64,000 bases of DNA from Geobacter sp. UBA6151 (GTDB lineage: Bacteria > Desulfobacterota > Desulfuromonadia > Geobacterales > Pseudopelobacteraceae): contig DIUT01000060.1 in the NCBI GenBank assembly GCA_002423105.1, forward strand, positions 124,001 through 188,000, written 5' to 3'. Under the pieces are notes generated by a model. The model had not been told where the DNA came from. It saw only the letters and a list, made by a program, of their open reading frames with translations, and did not search any database. This document shows positions 42,140 through 51,128 of this stretch, in pieces. Position 1 is the first letter of the stretch. The number at the start of each line of letters is the position of its first letter. The position numbers were made by a program, and so were the translations under genes.

Positions 42140-43786
42140 ATGGCTGCAAAAGAGATCCGTTTCAACGAGGAAGGCCGCAACGCCATCCTGCGCGGCGTTA
42201 ACGCCCTGGCCGACGCCGTCAAGGTGACCCTGGGCCCCAAGGGTCGTAACGTCATCATCGAGAAGTCTTTCGGCTCACCCCTGATCACCAAGGACGGCGT
42301 GACCGTTGCCAAGGAAGTGGAGCTGGAAAACAAGTTTGAGAACATGGGCGCACAACTGGTCAAGGAAGTTGCTTCCAAGACTTCTGATATCGCTGGCGAC
42401 GGCACCACAACTGCAACCGTGCTGGCTCAGGCCATCTACCGTCAGGGCGCCAAGCTGGTTGCTGCCGGTCACAACCCGATGGAACTGAAGCGCGGCATCG
42501 ACAAGTCGGTTGAAGCCATTGTGGCTGAACTGGTCAAAATTTCCAAACCGATTAAAGACCACAAGGAGATTGCTCAGGTTGGCACAATTTCCGCCAACAA
42601 CGACAAGACCATCGGCGACATCATTGCCGAAGCCATGGAAAAAGTCGGCAAGGAAGGGGTCATCACCGTTGAGGAAGCCAAGGCGATGGAGACCAGCCTT
42701 GAGACCGTTGAAGGGATGCAGTTTGACCGCGGTTACCTCTCCCCCTATTTTGTTTCCGATCCCGAGCGGATGGAAGCCACCCTTGAGAACGCCATCATCC
42801 TGATTTACGACAAGAAGATCTCCAGCATGAAAGATATGCTGCCAATCCTGGAGCAGACCGCCAAGTCCGGTCGTCCGCTGCTGATCATTGCTGAAGATAT
42901 CGAAGGCGAAGCCCTGGCTACCCTGGTGGTCAACAAGCTGCGCGGTGTACTGAACGTCTGCGCTGTCAAGGCTCCTGGCTTCGGCGACCGTCGCAAGGCG
43001 ATGCTGGAAGATATCGCGGTACTTACCGGTGGCAAAGTGATCTCCGAAGAGACCGGCTTTAAGCTTGAGAACGCTACCATGGACATGCTGGGCCGCGCCA
43101 AGCGTGTTGTGGTTGACAAGGACAACACCACCATCATCGACGGTGATGGCGCAGAGGCCGATATCCAGGGCCGCGTCAAGCAGATCCGCGCCCAGGCTGA
43201 AGACACCTCCTCCGACTATGACCGCGAGAAGCTCCAAGAGCGTCTTGCCAAGCTTGTTGGCGGCGTTGCAGTGATCAAGGTTGGCGCAGCCACCGAGACC
43301 GAGATGAAAGAGAAAAAAGCCCGCGTTGAAGATGCGCTGCATGCAACCCGCGCCGCTGTTGACGAAGGGGTTGTGCCCGGTGGCGGCGTTGCCTACATCC
43401 GTGCCCTGTGCGCACTGGACAGCCTCAAGCTGGACGCCGAGCAGCAGTTCGGCATCACCATCGTGAAGAGCGCCCTTGAGGCCCCGATCCGTCAGATCGC
43501 CGAAAATGCCGGTATCGACGCTTCCATCGTGGTGGATAAAGTTAGAAACGGCAAGGATGCCTTCGGTTACAACGCTGCCGACGACACCTACGTTGACATG
43601 TTGCAGGCCGGCATCATCGACCCCACCAAGGTTTCCCGTTGCGCTCTGCAAAATGCCTCCTCCGTGGCCGGCCTGATGCTGACCACCGAGTGCATGATTG
43701 CCGAGAAGCCCAAGAAAGACGGCGGTATGCCTGCAATGCCGGGTGGTATGGGCGGCATGGGTGGTATGGGCGGCATGGACTACTAA
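42140..43786 (+). CDS. groEL: Chaperonin GroEL
   Basis: 548 aa, standard length. TLGPKGRNVIIEKSFGSP and AGDGTTTATVLAQ form the ATP site with the catalytic aspartate, AAVDEGVVPGGGVAYIRA is the family signature, and a GGM-repeat tail (GGMGGMGGMGGMDY) ends the protein. TGGAGGAATAGAAC precedes the ATG. It is co-transcribed with groES and closed by the terminator at 43861-43895; degenerate heptamer repeats begin 7 nt after its stop. Confidence 0.99.
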   Translation: MAAKEIRFNEEGRNAILRGVNALADAVKVTLGPKGRNVIIEKSFGSPLITKDGVTVAKEVELENKFENMGAQLVKEVASKTSDIAGDGTTTATVLAQAIYRQGAKLVAAGHNPMELKRGIDKSVEAIVAELVKISKPIKDHKEIAQVGTISANNDKTIGDIIAEAMEKVGKEGVITVEEAKAMETSLETVEGMQFDRGYLSPYFVSDPERMEATLENAIILIYDKKISSMKDMLPILEQTAKSGRPLLIIAEDIEGEALATLVVNKLRGVLNVCAVKAPGFGDRRKAMLEDIAVLTGGKVISEETGFKLENATMDMLGRAKRVVVDKDNTTIIDGDGAEADIQGRVKQIRAQAEDTSSDYDREKLQERLAKLVGGVAVIKVGAATETEMKEKKARVEDALHATRAAVDEGVVPGGGVAYIRALCALDSLKLDAEQQFGITIVKSALEAPIRQIAENAGIDASIVVDKVRNGKDAFGYNAADDTYVDMLQAGIIDPTKVSRCALQNASSVAGLMLTTECMIAEKPKKDGGMPAMPGGMGGMGGMGGMDY

Positions 43787-43792
43787 GAAGCA

Positions 43793-43820
43793 GGGTCAAA
43801 GGGCAGGAGGCAAGGGTCAA
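43793..43820 (-). repeat. Degenerate heptamer tract directly after groEL
   Basis: GGGTCAA, AGGGCAG, GAGGCAA, GGGTCAA: four units whose reverse complement is TTGACCC-type. It is in inverted orientation to the large array 80 nt downstream. Confidence 0.65.
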
Positions 43821-43860
43821 GTACAAACCTTAAAACCTCAACCTAAGCCTGAACCTTATA

Positions 43861-43895
43861 AAACGGGCGGGGGATTTTTCCTCCGCCCGTTTTTT
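43861..43895 (+). terminator. Rho-independent terminator of groESL
   Basis: AAACGGGCGG ... CCGCCCGTTT stem with loop-side G3/C2 extension, followed by T5. The heptamer array starts immediately after. Confidence 0.9.
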
Positions 43896-44033
43896 CTTGT
43901 CCCTTGTCCCTTGTCCCTTGTCCCTTGTCCCTTGTCCCTTGTCCCTTGTCCCTTGTCCCTTGTCCCTTGTCCCTTGTCCCTTGTCCCTTGTCCCTTGTCC
44001 CTTGTCCCTCGTCCCTTGTCCCTTGTCCCTTGC
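43896..44033 (+). repeat. Heptanucleotide tandem array, about 19.7 copies of CCCTTGT
   Basis: From 43901 the period-7 unit CCCTTGT repeats 19 times to 44033, with one variant (CCCTCGT at 44006-44012) and a last-base change in the final copy. A partial CTTGT precedes. It occupies most of the 329-nt gap between groEL and the pilus operon. The remaining 44034-44115 holds no clear consensus promoter. Confidence 0.97.
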
Positions 44034-44115
44034 TTTACCGTGGACTTTCCAGACTAATTAAGCTAGCTTTATTCGCTGAATTAACGGCTAATAGACCTTG
44101 CAGTATGGAGAGCAG

Positions 44116-45465
44116 ATGGCATCAGTAACGGCGATCAGTTTTGAGTCAAACGGTATCCGCATCATCAGCGGAAACACCGCTGGCGGAGCTTTTACTCCCC
44201 GCCAGGCACTGACGGTCACCGAACAGGAACTGGAAGCATTTCTGGCAAGCGATTCCTCCAACTCCTATCTGGTTGCCATCAGCCCTGAAGACGCCATCTA
44301 TGAAACCGTCTCCATCCCCCCCACCGACCCAAAACTGACGCCCGTGCTGGCACGCAACGAAGTTGCCCGTAACCACCCTGAGCTGAAATCGTTTTCCTGT
44401 GCAGTCAAGGTTATCGGTGATATTCCAGTGGAAGGGCGGACTATCCGCAAGGTGGCCTGCTGCCTGGTGCCGCAGAGCGATATTCAGCCGGTGCTGGAAC
44501 TGTTTGTCCGGCATAACAAGGTGGTGAACACCATGGTGGCCGCCCCCTCTGCCCTGTCCCCCTTGCTGGAAACCTTTGAGGACGGGGGCAACGGCACACT
44601 ACTGTGCGCCTTTGACGGCGGGAACAGTAAAACCCTTTTTCTGCGAGAAGAGGGAGCGGTTGTCTTTGCCCGCTCTGTCTCTTCCAATGAATTCGGATGG
44701 GACCTGATTGACCGCCAGAACGTGACTATGACCCTTGATTACTGCTTTCAATCACTGCGTATGCGACCGTCAAAGGTGATTACCTTGAATTCTGCAGGGG
44801 AAGAGGATCCGGATGCTCCGCCGCCCCGTCTTGTGCCATTGCCGCAACCGGACTTTGTTGCAGCAAATCCGCAGCTTTTGCAGCAATACATGATCCCCCT
44901 TGCTCTGGCCGCAATTGAGCAACCAGCCACCAACAGCCTGCTGCCCCAGGAGTACATCGAACAGATCGCGCAGCAGACACTGCTCAGGCGCGCCATGACC
45001 GGTTTCCTTGCCGGAACGCTGGTTCTGGCTGTTCTGATCGGCCTGCGTTACATGACCATACACGCCGAACTGAACAACATCGCCGCCATGAAGCGACAGG
45101 AAACCAATCTCGCATCTGTCTACAGAGATCATCAGGAAGCCCAGGCCCAGCGTAATACCGATCAACCACTGATCACCGCCATGAACAGCATCCTTTCGCC
45201 GCCGGATATTCCACGGTTTCTGGTGGCTTTTGGTGCGGTGCGCACCTCCGGCGTGGGCATTACCAGCATCAATGCCACACGAGACAAGGAGTCCCTGACC
45301 CTGCAACTGGCCGGGACAACCAGCGGCAGCAGCTATGCCGCATCGCAGCTCCAGTTTGAAACCTTTCTGGAGTCACTGAAGCAGATGTCCGGCATCAACA
45401 TCACAGCCCGTCAGATGGATCTGACTAACAAAACCTTTACCATCGGGGCAACGTACAAACCATGA
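44116..45465 (+). CDS. PilM-PilN-like fusion (MshI/GspL-like pilus assembly protein)
   Basis: 449 aa from ATG 44116 (GGAGAGCAG upstream). The N-terminal ~280 residues resemble the actin-like PilM/GspL cytoplasmic domain, with CAFDGGNSKTLFLREEG and ARSVSSNEFGWDLIDRQNVTM at the strand-turn positions. One membrane helix follows (about 295-311), then a coiled PilN-type periplasmic domain. That is the MshI/GspL layout rather than separate PilM and PilN. It opens an operon of pilus/secretion genes; the next gene overlaps by 4 nt. Named by architecture, moderate certainty. Confidence 0.78.
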   Translation: MASVTAISFESNGIRIISGNTAGGAFTPRQALTVTEQELEAFLASDSSNSYLVAISPEDAIYETVSIPPTDPKLTPVLARNEVARNHPELKSFSCAVKVIGDIPVEGRTIRKVACCLVPQSDIQPVLELFVRHNKVVNTMVAAPSALSPLLETFEDGGNGTLLCAFDGGNSKTLFLREEGAVVFARSVSSNEFGWDLIDRQNVTMTLDYCFQSLRMRPSKVITLNSAGEEDPDAPPPRLVPLPQPDFVAANPQLLQQYMIPLALAAIEQPATNSLLPQEYIEQIAQQTLLRRAMTGFLAGTLVLAVLIGLRYMTIHAELNNIAAMKRQETNLASVYRDHQEAQAQRNTDQPLITAMNSILSPPDIPRFLVAFGAVRTSGVGITSINATRDKESLTLQLAGTTSGSSYAASQLQFETFLESLKQMSGINITARQMDLTNKTFTIGATYKP

Positions 45466-45998
45466 TGACAGAACTGAAGAAACGTACTCGTGTCAGCGGC
45501 ATCCGCTTGATCATTGTCATGGCAATCTTCATGCTGTCAGGCATTGTTTTGGCAGTCATGATCCGCAAGGAACAAAACCTGAAAAAGCTGCAGGCTTCCC
45601 ATCGCACCATTGTGGCCAACCTGCCGCGCATGGTTGAGGATACCCGGCTGCTGCGTGAGCAGGTGCAAAACTTCAGGCGGCTTGTGCCACCAGCCAGTGG
45701 CGGCAGTTCCACGGAACTTCTGCTGTTTTCAAGACTTGACCAAGTTAAGGCGGCGCTGCCCTCTGCGGTCATGAGCGCTTCCAATTTCGAGAAAAAGGAC
45801 GGGGTCGCTTCGGTTGGATTTTCGCTGAAGATGCCGCTGCAGGTATACCCCACAGCCATCAACAGCATTGGGCGGCTGCAAACGGAAACCTTTCCCTTTG
45901 TGGTGATCAACAAGATATCGGTAGACGCCCTGGCCACCGGCCAATTCAGCGTCGATGGATCCGTAACCATGCCGTTTTCCGCAGAAGGAACCCGCTGA
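45462..45998 (+). CDS. PilO/MshJ-like inner-membrane assembly protein
   Basis: 178 aa. Short cytoplasmic N-terminus, one membrane helix (about 14-34), a coiled-coil stretch (about 38-75) and a small alpha/beta periplasmic domain with GVASVGFSLKMPLQVYPTAINSIGRLQTETFPFVV, the ferredoxin-like fold of PilO/GspM. Sequence similarity is too thin for a definite family name; position between PilM/N-like and PilP-like genes supports it. Overlaps the upstream gene by 4 nt (ATGA). Confidence 0.72.
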   Translation: MMTELKKRTRVSGIRLIIVMAIFMLSGIVLAVMIRKEQNLKKLQASHRTIVANLPRMVEDTRLLREQVQNFRRLVPPASGGSSTELLLFSRLDQVKAALPSAVMSASNFEKKDGVASVGFSLKMPLQVYPTAINSIGRLQTETFPFVVINKISVDALATGQFSVDGSVTMPFSAEGTR

Positions 45999-46000
45999 TC

Positions 46001-46468
46001 ATGCAGATACGGCCCGATATCATGATGACCGTAGCCGCTATGCTGATCGCCATGACCGTGCCGCCGCTGGTGTATCACAAGGTACGCTTCAAGCCCCTTT
46101 TGACTGCCCAGGAAAAAGCGGTGGCTGATTTCAGCCCGGCCACACTGACCATTGCCAAAAAAGCCTGGCAGGACAGTTCGCTGACGCTTCCGGTCACTGC
46201 ACCGCCTGCTCAGGCGCCGCTTGCAACACAACCCGGCAAAGCGCCTGCCGCTGTCAGCGCCGGTCCAGCGGCTCCTGTGCTTTTGAAACCATTCCTGCCG
46301 AAAGTATCCATGATTCTCCACGATGGCTCCGGTGGCGGCAAAGCGATTATCGATGGCACACCACTCAAGGTAGGAGACAAACACGGGGAATGGCTTTTGG
46401 AACGAATCGAAACGAATCGTGTGCTCCTGCGGGGGCGAAAGGGAACAACATGGGTTTCACAGGATTAA
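46001..46468 (+). CDS. PilP/GspC/MshK-like periplasmic protein
   Basis: 155 aa. N-terminal membrane anchor (about 8-24), a Pro/Ala-rich linker (about 62-100) and a C-terminal beta domain reading VSMILHDGSGGGKAIIDGTPLKVGDKHGEWLLERIETNRVLL, typical of the HR/PilP fold that contacts the secretin. It starts 3 nt after the PilO-like stop and overlaps the secretin gene by 19 nt. Functional assignment rests on this fold pattern and gene order. Confidence 0.72.
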   Translation: MQIRPDIMMTVAAMLIAMTVPPLVYHKVRFKPLLTAQEKAVADFSPATLTIAKKAWQDSSLTLPVTAPPAQAPLATQPGKAPAAVSAGPAAPVLLKPFLPKVSMILHDGSGGGKAIIDGTPLKVGDKHGEWLLERIETNRVLLRGRKGTTWVSQD

Positions 46469-48246
46469 CCGCCAACTATTTCGCCCACATTGCCGTTTAC
46501 CGCTGCCTGGGAAGTGTGCTGCTGCTGTGCGGTCTGCTGGCGGGCTGCGCCAATACGCCGCCGGTAGCGCCACGACCAGCTTCGCAACAGCCGCTTGTCG
46601 CGCCTGCCAGGACAGCGGAACCGTTTGTCCAGAACAATATGCAGACCATGCAGAGTCAGTCACCCAAAGTGCCGCCACTCAAGACTCCGGAGTATCTACC
46701 GGTCAGCGACGATGTCTCACCCGCCCGCACCAAACTGGTCAATATCCAGACCCGCAATTCATCCCTGGGGGATGTGCTGCATGTTATTGCTGATGCAGCC
46801 GGACTGAATCTGACGATCGGCGTCGGCGTGCAGCAGGACCGGCCAATTACCATTACCCTGAAGCGGATGACCGCCGAAGATGCGCTTACCACGATTCTCA
46901 ACTCGGCAGACTATTTCTACACCATAAAGGACAACGTGCTTGCCGTTGAAGCTACCGGCACCAAGGTCTTTGAATTGGGGCACCCGGCCATGGTGCAAGG
47001 GTATAACGTTGATGTGGGCGGCGACATCCTCGGTTCTGCCGCTGGCTTAACCGCCGGAAGCGGGTCAGGCAGTAGTTCGTCGAGCAGTTCAGGGGGTTCC
47101 GGAAGCGGTTCAACGAACATGAAGGGCACTATCACCCAGAGTATCAAGCACGACGCCAAGGCCTTTGATTTCTGGGAGACACTTGAGAAAAGTCTGCAAC
47201 AGCTTATTGGCCGTCAATTTGAACTAACAACCATCAAATCAGACAGTTCTCATCAAAACATTTCCAGTAGCAGTGTCCGAGGAAGTACCTCTACTGGAGC
47301 GAGGACTGAAATCATCGAAAAACTTGCGCCAGCAGCCGCATCTGCAGGAGAACCAATTCAAAGAGTCGTCATCAACCGTCTCACCGGCACCATCATGGTC
47401 ACAGCCACCCGCACCAACCTGACCTCCATCGAACGCTTCCTTGACACGGTAAAAACTGCGCTGAACCGCCAGGTGCTGGTGGAAGCCCGCATCATTGAAG
47501 TGCAACTGGATGATTCCACCAAATTCGGTATAGACTGGTCATTTCTTTCCAATATCAGTAATTTCGGCCAATTGGGCGGAGGTTTTGGCAGCGCGCTTAG
47601 CGCAACCAATCTTAGCGCCACCCTGGACGCCAGCGCAAAGGGGTTCCGCATCGGCGCCGTCACCAGCGGATCAAAAGGGAGCATCAGCGGACTGCTGACC
47701 GCGCTCAACACCCAAGGGGAGGTCAAGACCCTTTCAAACCCCCGAATCAGCGTGATGAACGGCCAGACTGCCCTGCTGTCCGTGGGGCGCAACACCAACT
47801 ACATCTCCAAGGTCACCTCCACCACCTCCACAGGCTCGACACCAATCACCACCTTTACGGTTGACACCAGCAATGTGCTGTCCGGCATGATGATCGGCCT
47901 GGCGGCGAACATTAATAATAAAGGCGAGATCAGCATGACCGTTACGCCGATCATCTCCGATTTGATTAAACTTGATCCGAAAGATATCGGCAGCGGTGAC
48001 AACAAAACACAAATCAACGTACCAACCGTTGACCTGCGGGAACTCTCCACCACCATCAAGGTGCGTAGCGGCGAGATGATTATCATCGGCGGACTGATTC
48101 AAAACAAAAACACCATGAATGACGAAAAGATCCCGATGCTGGGCGACATTCCCTGGCTGGGAACGCTGTTCAGCCGTAAGGACTATCAGGACAAGCGCAC
48201 CGAGCTGGTGGTGGTACTGCAACCGTATCTCGTGGGCAGCGAATAG
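46450..48246 (+). CDS. Secretin, lipoprotein, MshL/PilQ/GspD type
   Basis: 598 aa from ATG 46450 (AAAGGGAACAAC upstream). A lipoprotein signal ends in LLAGC with Cys33. A secretin N1-type domain includes NIQTRNSSLGDVLHVIADAAGLNLTIGVGV. A Ser/Gly linker (about 205-225, SGSSSSSSSGGSGSGS) separates it from the C-terminal secretin barrel, with QVLVEARIIEVQLDDSTKFGIDW, NPRISVMNGQTALLSVGRN and VDLRELSTTIKVRSGEMIIIGGLI. It forms the outer-membrane pore for the pilus or pseudopilus. The MshL-like size and neighbours favour an MSHA-type system. Confidence 0.92.
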   Translation: MGFTGLTANYFAHIAVYRCLGSVLLLCGLLAGCANTPPVAPRPASQQPLVAPARTAEPFVQNNMQTMQSQSPKVPPLKTPEYLPVSDDVSPARTKLVNIQTRNSSLGDVLHVIADAAGLNLTIGVGVQQDRPITITLKRMTAEDALTTILNSADYFYTIKDNVLAVEATGTKVFELGHPAMVQGYNVDVGGDILGSAAGLTAGSGSGSSSSSSSGGSGSGSTNMKGTITQSIKHDAKAFDFWETLEKSLQQLIGRQFELTTIKSDSSHQNISSSSVRGSTSTGARTEIIEKLAPAAASAGEPIQRVVINRLTGTIMVTATRTNLTSIERFLDTVKTALNRQVLVEARIIEVQLDDSTKFGIDWSFLSNISNFGQLGGGFGSALSATNLSATLDASAKGFRIGAVTSGSKGSISGLLTALNTQGEVKTLSNPRISVMNGQTALLSVGRNTNYISKVTSTTSTGSTPITTFTVDTSNVLSGMMIGLAANINNKGEISMTVTPIISDLIKLDPKDIGSGDNKTQINVPTVDLRELSTTIKVRSGEMIIIGGLIQNKNTMNDEKIPMLGDIPWLGTLFSRKDYQDKRTELVVVLQPYLVGSE

Positions 48247-48254
48247 GAGGCGTT

Positions 48255-49910
48255 ATGGCCGCACCGGTCAAGATAGGTGACCTGCTGATTGCCCAGGGTG
48301 CCATTACCCAGACGCAGTTGCAGATAGCCCTGGAACACCAGAAGGTAACCGGCGCCATTCTGGGTGACCTGCTGATCAAACTGGGCTTTGTCACCGCTGC
48401 GGAGTTTGCTCGCACCATTGCCGTTCAGTCCGGTATTGACTTCATCGACCTGTCGGAGATCCAGCCCAGCGAAGATGCCTTGCGGCTGATTCCCAAAGAA
48501 ACCGCTGAAAAGGGCGGATTCATACCACTGGCAGTGGTAGAGGACAGTCGTCTGGCTATCGGCATCACCAACCCCAGCAACATCGTGGCCGTGGACACGG
48601 TGGCCAAAATGACCGGCAAGCAACCACGGGTTTTTCTGGTGGACAATGATCAGTACCAGGAAACCCTGGAGAAATCCTACTTCTTCATCACCCATCCGAT
48701 CCTGGAACGGATGAACAAGATCATCGCCTCCATCAAGCAGATGACCGGGGCCATACCCGGCGCCACCATTGCCGAATTGATCGAGTTGATCATGATGGAC
48801 GGCGTGCGCAAGCAGGCCACCGATATCCATATCAGTCCCTCCGGCGACGTCACCAACGTCTTTTACCGGATCGACGGCGTACTGCAACATGGACACTGCA
48901 TTCAGAAACAGGCCCATAACGGACTGATATCGCGCATCAAGGTGTTGTCACAACTGGATATTGCCGAACAACGGCTCCCCCAGGACGGCGCCTTTACCTA
49001 CGAATTTCTCTCAAAACGGTTTGATGTACGTATCTCCACCGTACCGACCATTTACGGCGAAAACCTGGTGTTGCGACTGCTGGCCGGGGCAGGCCCCCTG
49101 TTACGTCTGGAATCGCTGGGGATGACCTCGGAAACCACCCGCCAGATCCGTAAAATCTTCAATAAATCCTACGGCATCATCCTGGTTGCCGGTCCTACCG
49201 GCAGCGGCAAGACCACAACGCTCTACGCGGCCCTGCGGGAACTGAACCGCTTGGAGCGTAACACCATCACCGTTGAAGATCCGGTGGAATACCGCTTAAG
49301 CTTTGTCAAGCAAAGCCAGGTGAATGAAAAAGCAGGGTTTGACTTTGCCCTGGCTGCCCGTAACTTCATGCGTCAGGATCCGGACGTGATGCTGCTGGGC
49401 GAAATCAGGGACGAGGCAACGGCCCAGATAGCCGTCAGAGCTGCCATCACCGGCCATCTGGTGATCTCCACGATTCACACCAATGATGCCGTGACCGCTG
49501 TTCCCCGTCTACTGGACCTGAAAGTGGATGCTTTTTTGCTCTCCTCGGCACTGGCAGCGGTTATTGCCCAGCGCCTGGTCCGCAAAATCTGCCGTAACTG
49601 CCGCGAGGAATATCTGCTGTCTGACGACGAGCGCAAAATTTTTGATAACCACGGCTTTGTAATGACGCGAGGCAAACGAGGCAAAGGCTGCTCCTCATGC
49701 AGCGGCACCGGCTATCACGGACGGGTGGCGATCAACGAAGTACTGGTGCTTGACGAGAAGGTAAAACAACTTGTCTTTGAACGGGCATCCAGCGGCGCTA
49801 TTCTGGAGGCGGCCCGTGGGGCCGGTATGCGGTCGCTGCTTGACGACGGCTTGCTGAAGGCGGCTGAAGGTCTTACCACCATTGAAGAAGTCTTACGGGT
49901 TGCCGGATGA
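48255..49910 (+). CDS. Pilus/secretion ATPase, GspE/PilB/MshE family, with MshEN-type N-terminus
   Basis: 551 aa. Two MshEN-like segments (about 5-29 and 34-58) show the GDLLIAQGAITQTQLQIALE pattern that binds c-di-GMP in MshE. The motor domain has Walker A GPTGSGKT (313-320), an Asp box TVEDPVEYRL, Walker B-type DPDVMLLGEIRD and a His box GHLVISTIHTND, with a Cys4 zinc site (CRNC ... CSSC). It powers pilin polymerisation from the cytoplasm. It overlaps the PilC-like gene by 4 nt. c-di-GMP binding is inferred from the repeat pattern. Confidence 0.93.
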   Translation: MAAPVKIGDLLIAQGAITQTQLQIALEHQKVTGAILGDLLIKLGFVTAAEFARTIAVQSGIDFIDLSEIQPSEDALRLIPKETAEKGGFIPLAVVEDSRLAIGITNPSNIVAVDTVAKMTGKQPRVFLVDNDQYQETLEKSYFFITHPILERMNKIIASIKQMTGAIPGATIAELIELIMMDGVRKQATDIHISPSGDVTNVFYRIDGVLQHGHCIQKQAHNGLISRIKVLSQLDIAEQRLPQDGAFTYEFLSKRFDVRISTVPTIYGENLVLRLLAGAGPLLRLESLGMTSETTRQIRKIFNKSYGIILVAGPTGSGKTTTLYAALRELNRLERNTITVEDPVEYRLSFVKQSQVNEKAGFDFALAARNFMRQDPDVMLLGEIRDEATAQIAVRAAITGHLVISTIHTNDAVTAVPRLLDLKVDAFLLSSALAAVIAQRLVRKICRNCREEYLLSDDERKIFDNHGFVMTRGKRGKGCSSCSGTGYHGRVAINEVLVLDEKVKQLVFERASSGAILEAARGAGMRSLLDDGLLKAAEGLTTIEEVLRVAG

Positions 49911-51124
49911 CCACCTTCAGCTATCAGGCTGTTGACATGGATGGCATCAAACAGCAAGGACTGCTTGAAGCGGAATCGGAGGAGTCAGCCACCCAGGATC
50001 TTGCTGCGCGGGGCTATCTTGTGCTGTCGATCAAGGCAGGCACGGGATTGCTGGACGGGTTGTTGCGTAAATTTACCCAGCAGAAAGTCAAGCGGACCGA
50101 TATCATAGAGCTTGCCAACAGTCTCTCGGTTATGATGGGGGCCGGTCTGCCCATTACCACTTCCCTGGCAGACCTTGTCAGCGCCACCCCCAATCCGACG
50201 CTGCGCAACATTCTCAACAACATCAAGCAAGAGATTGAGCAGGGCGCCACCTTTTCCGATGCACTGGAGCGCTACGGCACTGTTTTTCCCGACATCTTCA
50301 CCCGCCTGGTACGGGTGGGAGAAGAAACCGGGCGTTTTGAAAAAAGCCTGGCCGATGCTGCCGAACACCTCCAGCGGGTGGAAGATTTAACGGCTGCCAT
50401 CAAAAAAGCACTGATCTATCCGGTATTCGCCATTGTCACCACCCTCGGCGCCCTGATCTTCTGGCTGGTGTTCGTATTACCCCAGATCATCGGTACCATC
50501 AAAGGGATGGGGGTCAAGCTGCCCTTACTGACTCGCCTGCTGATGGCGGCCAGCAGCGCCACCCAGCGTTTCTGGTATCTGGCGCCTGTTGTGGCGTTTG
50601 TGGTCTATGTCATCTTCAAATTGGTGAAAAAAAACGAGCGGGGCAACTATCTGATCGACGCCGCAAAACTGAAGCTACCGATATACAAACTCATTGAATA
50701 TAATCGATTGTTGGCGGTTTTTGCCGAGCAGATGCGCATACTGATCGTGGCAGGACTGACCGTGGACCGGACATTGGGCATCGTTTCAAGTGTTGTACAT
50801 AATGCCGTGTTCCGGCAAGCCTTTGAACAGATTCGAGAGGACATCACCTACGGCAGCACCATTGCCGACGCCATGCGCAAGCATACGGTCTTCCCGGTGA
50901 TGGTGGTGCGGCTGGTGGGGATCGGCGAGAGCAGCGGCAGCCTGGATAACCAGTTCAGCTTTCTGGCCACCCATTACCTGAAGAAGCTGGATGACATTTC
51001 AGACAAACTGGGCAAAATCATAGAACCGGTGGTGATCGGCTTTATCGGCGTCATGTTCGCCGTGATCATCATGGGCCTGCTGTTGCCGGTATACGACCTG
51101 ATTTCTGCAGTGGGGAAGGGCTAA
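49907..51124 (+). CDS. Inner-membrane platform protein, GspF/PilC/MshG family
   Basis: 405 aa. Duplicated T2SSF cytoplasmic domains: RTDIIELANSLSVMMGAGLPITTSL with RVGEETGRFEKSLADAAEHL, and LAVFAEQMRILIVAGLTVDRTL with RLVGIGESSGSLDNQFSFLATHY. Three membrane helices include those at about 168-190 and 378-398. It anchors the motor ATPase and pilin subunits in the inner membrane. It overlaps the ATPase gene by 4 nt (ATGA). Confidence 0.94.
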   Translation: MTTFSYQAVDMDGIKQQGLLEAESEESATQDLAARGYLVLSIKAGTGLLDGLLRKFTQQKVKRTDIIELANSLSVMMGAGLPITTSLADLVSATPNPTLRNILNNIKQEIEQGATFSDALERYGTVFPDIFTRLVRVGEETGRFEKSLADAAEHLQRVEDLTAAIKKALIYPVFAIVTTLGALIFWLVFVLPQIIGTIKGMGVKLPLLTRLLMAASSATQRFWYLAPVVAFVVYVIFKLVKKNERGNYLIDAAKLKLPIYKLIEYNRLLAVFAEQMRILIVAGLTVDRTLGIVSSVVHNAVFRQAFEQIREDITYGSTIADAMRKHTVFPVMVVRLVGIGESSGSLDNQFSFLATHYLKKLDDISDKLGKIIEPVVIGFIGVMFAVIIMGLLLPVYDLISAVGKG

Positions 51125-51128
51125 CGCC

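Noticed and set aside
42275..43651. 458-residue open frame antisense to groEL
   Set aside because: Shadow frame caused by strong codon bias of groEL on the plus strand; no ribosome site and His/Gly-rich nonsense composition.
43896..44033. CRISPR array
   Set aside because: Direct repeats have no spacers; the unit is 7 nt and no cas genes are present.
43698..44057. Open frame with a repeated LVPCPLS heptapeptide across the array
   Set aside because: It is the translation of the 7-nt repeat (21-nt periodicity) entered from an out-of-frame groEL tail; no start signal and no known fold.
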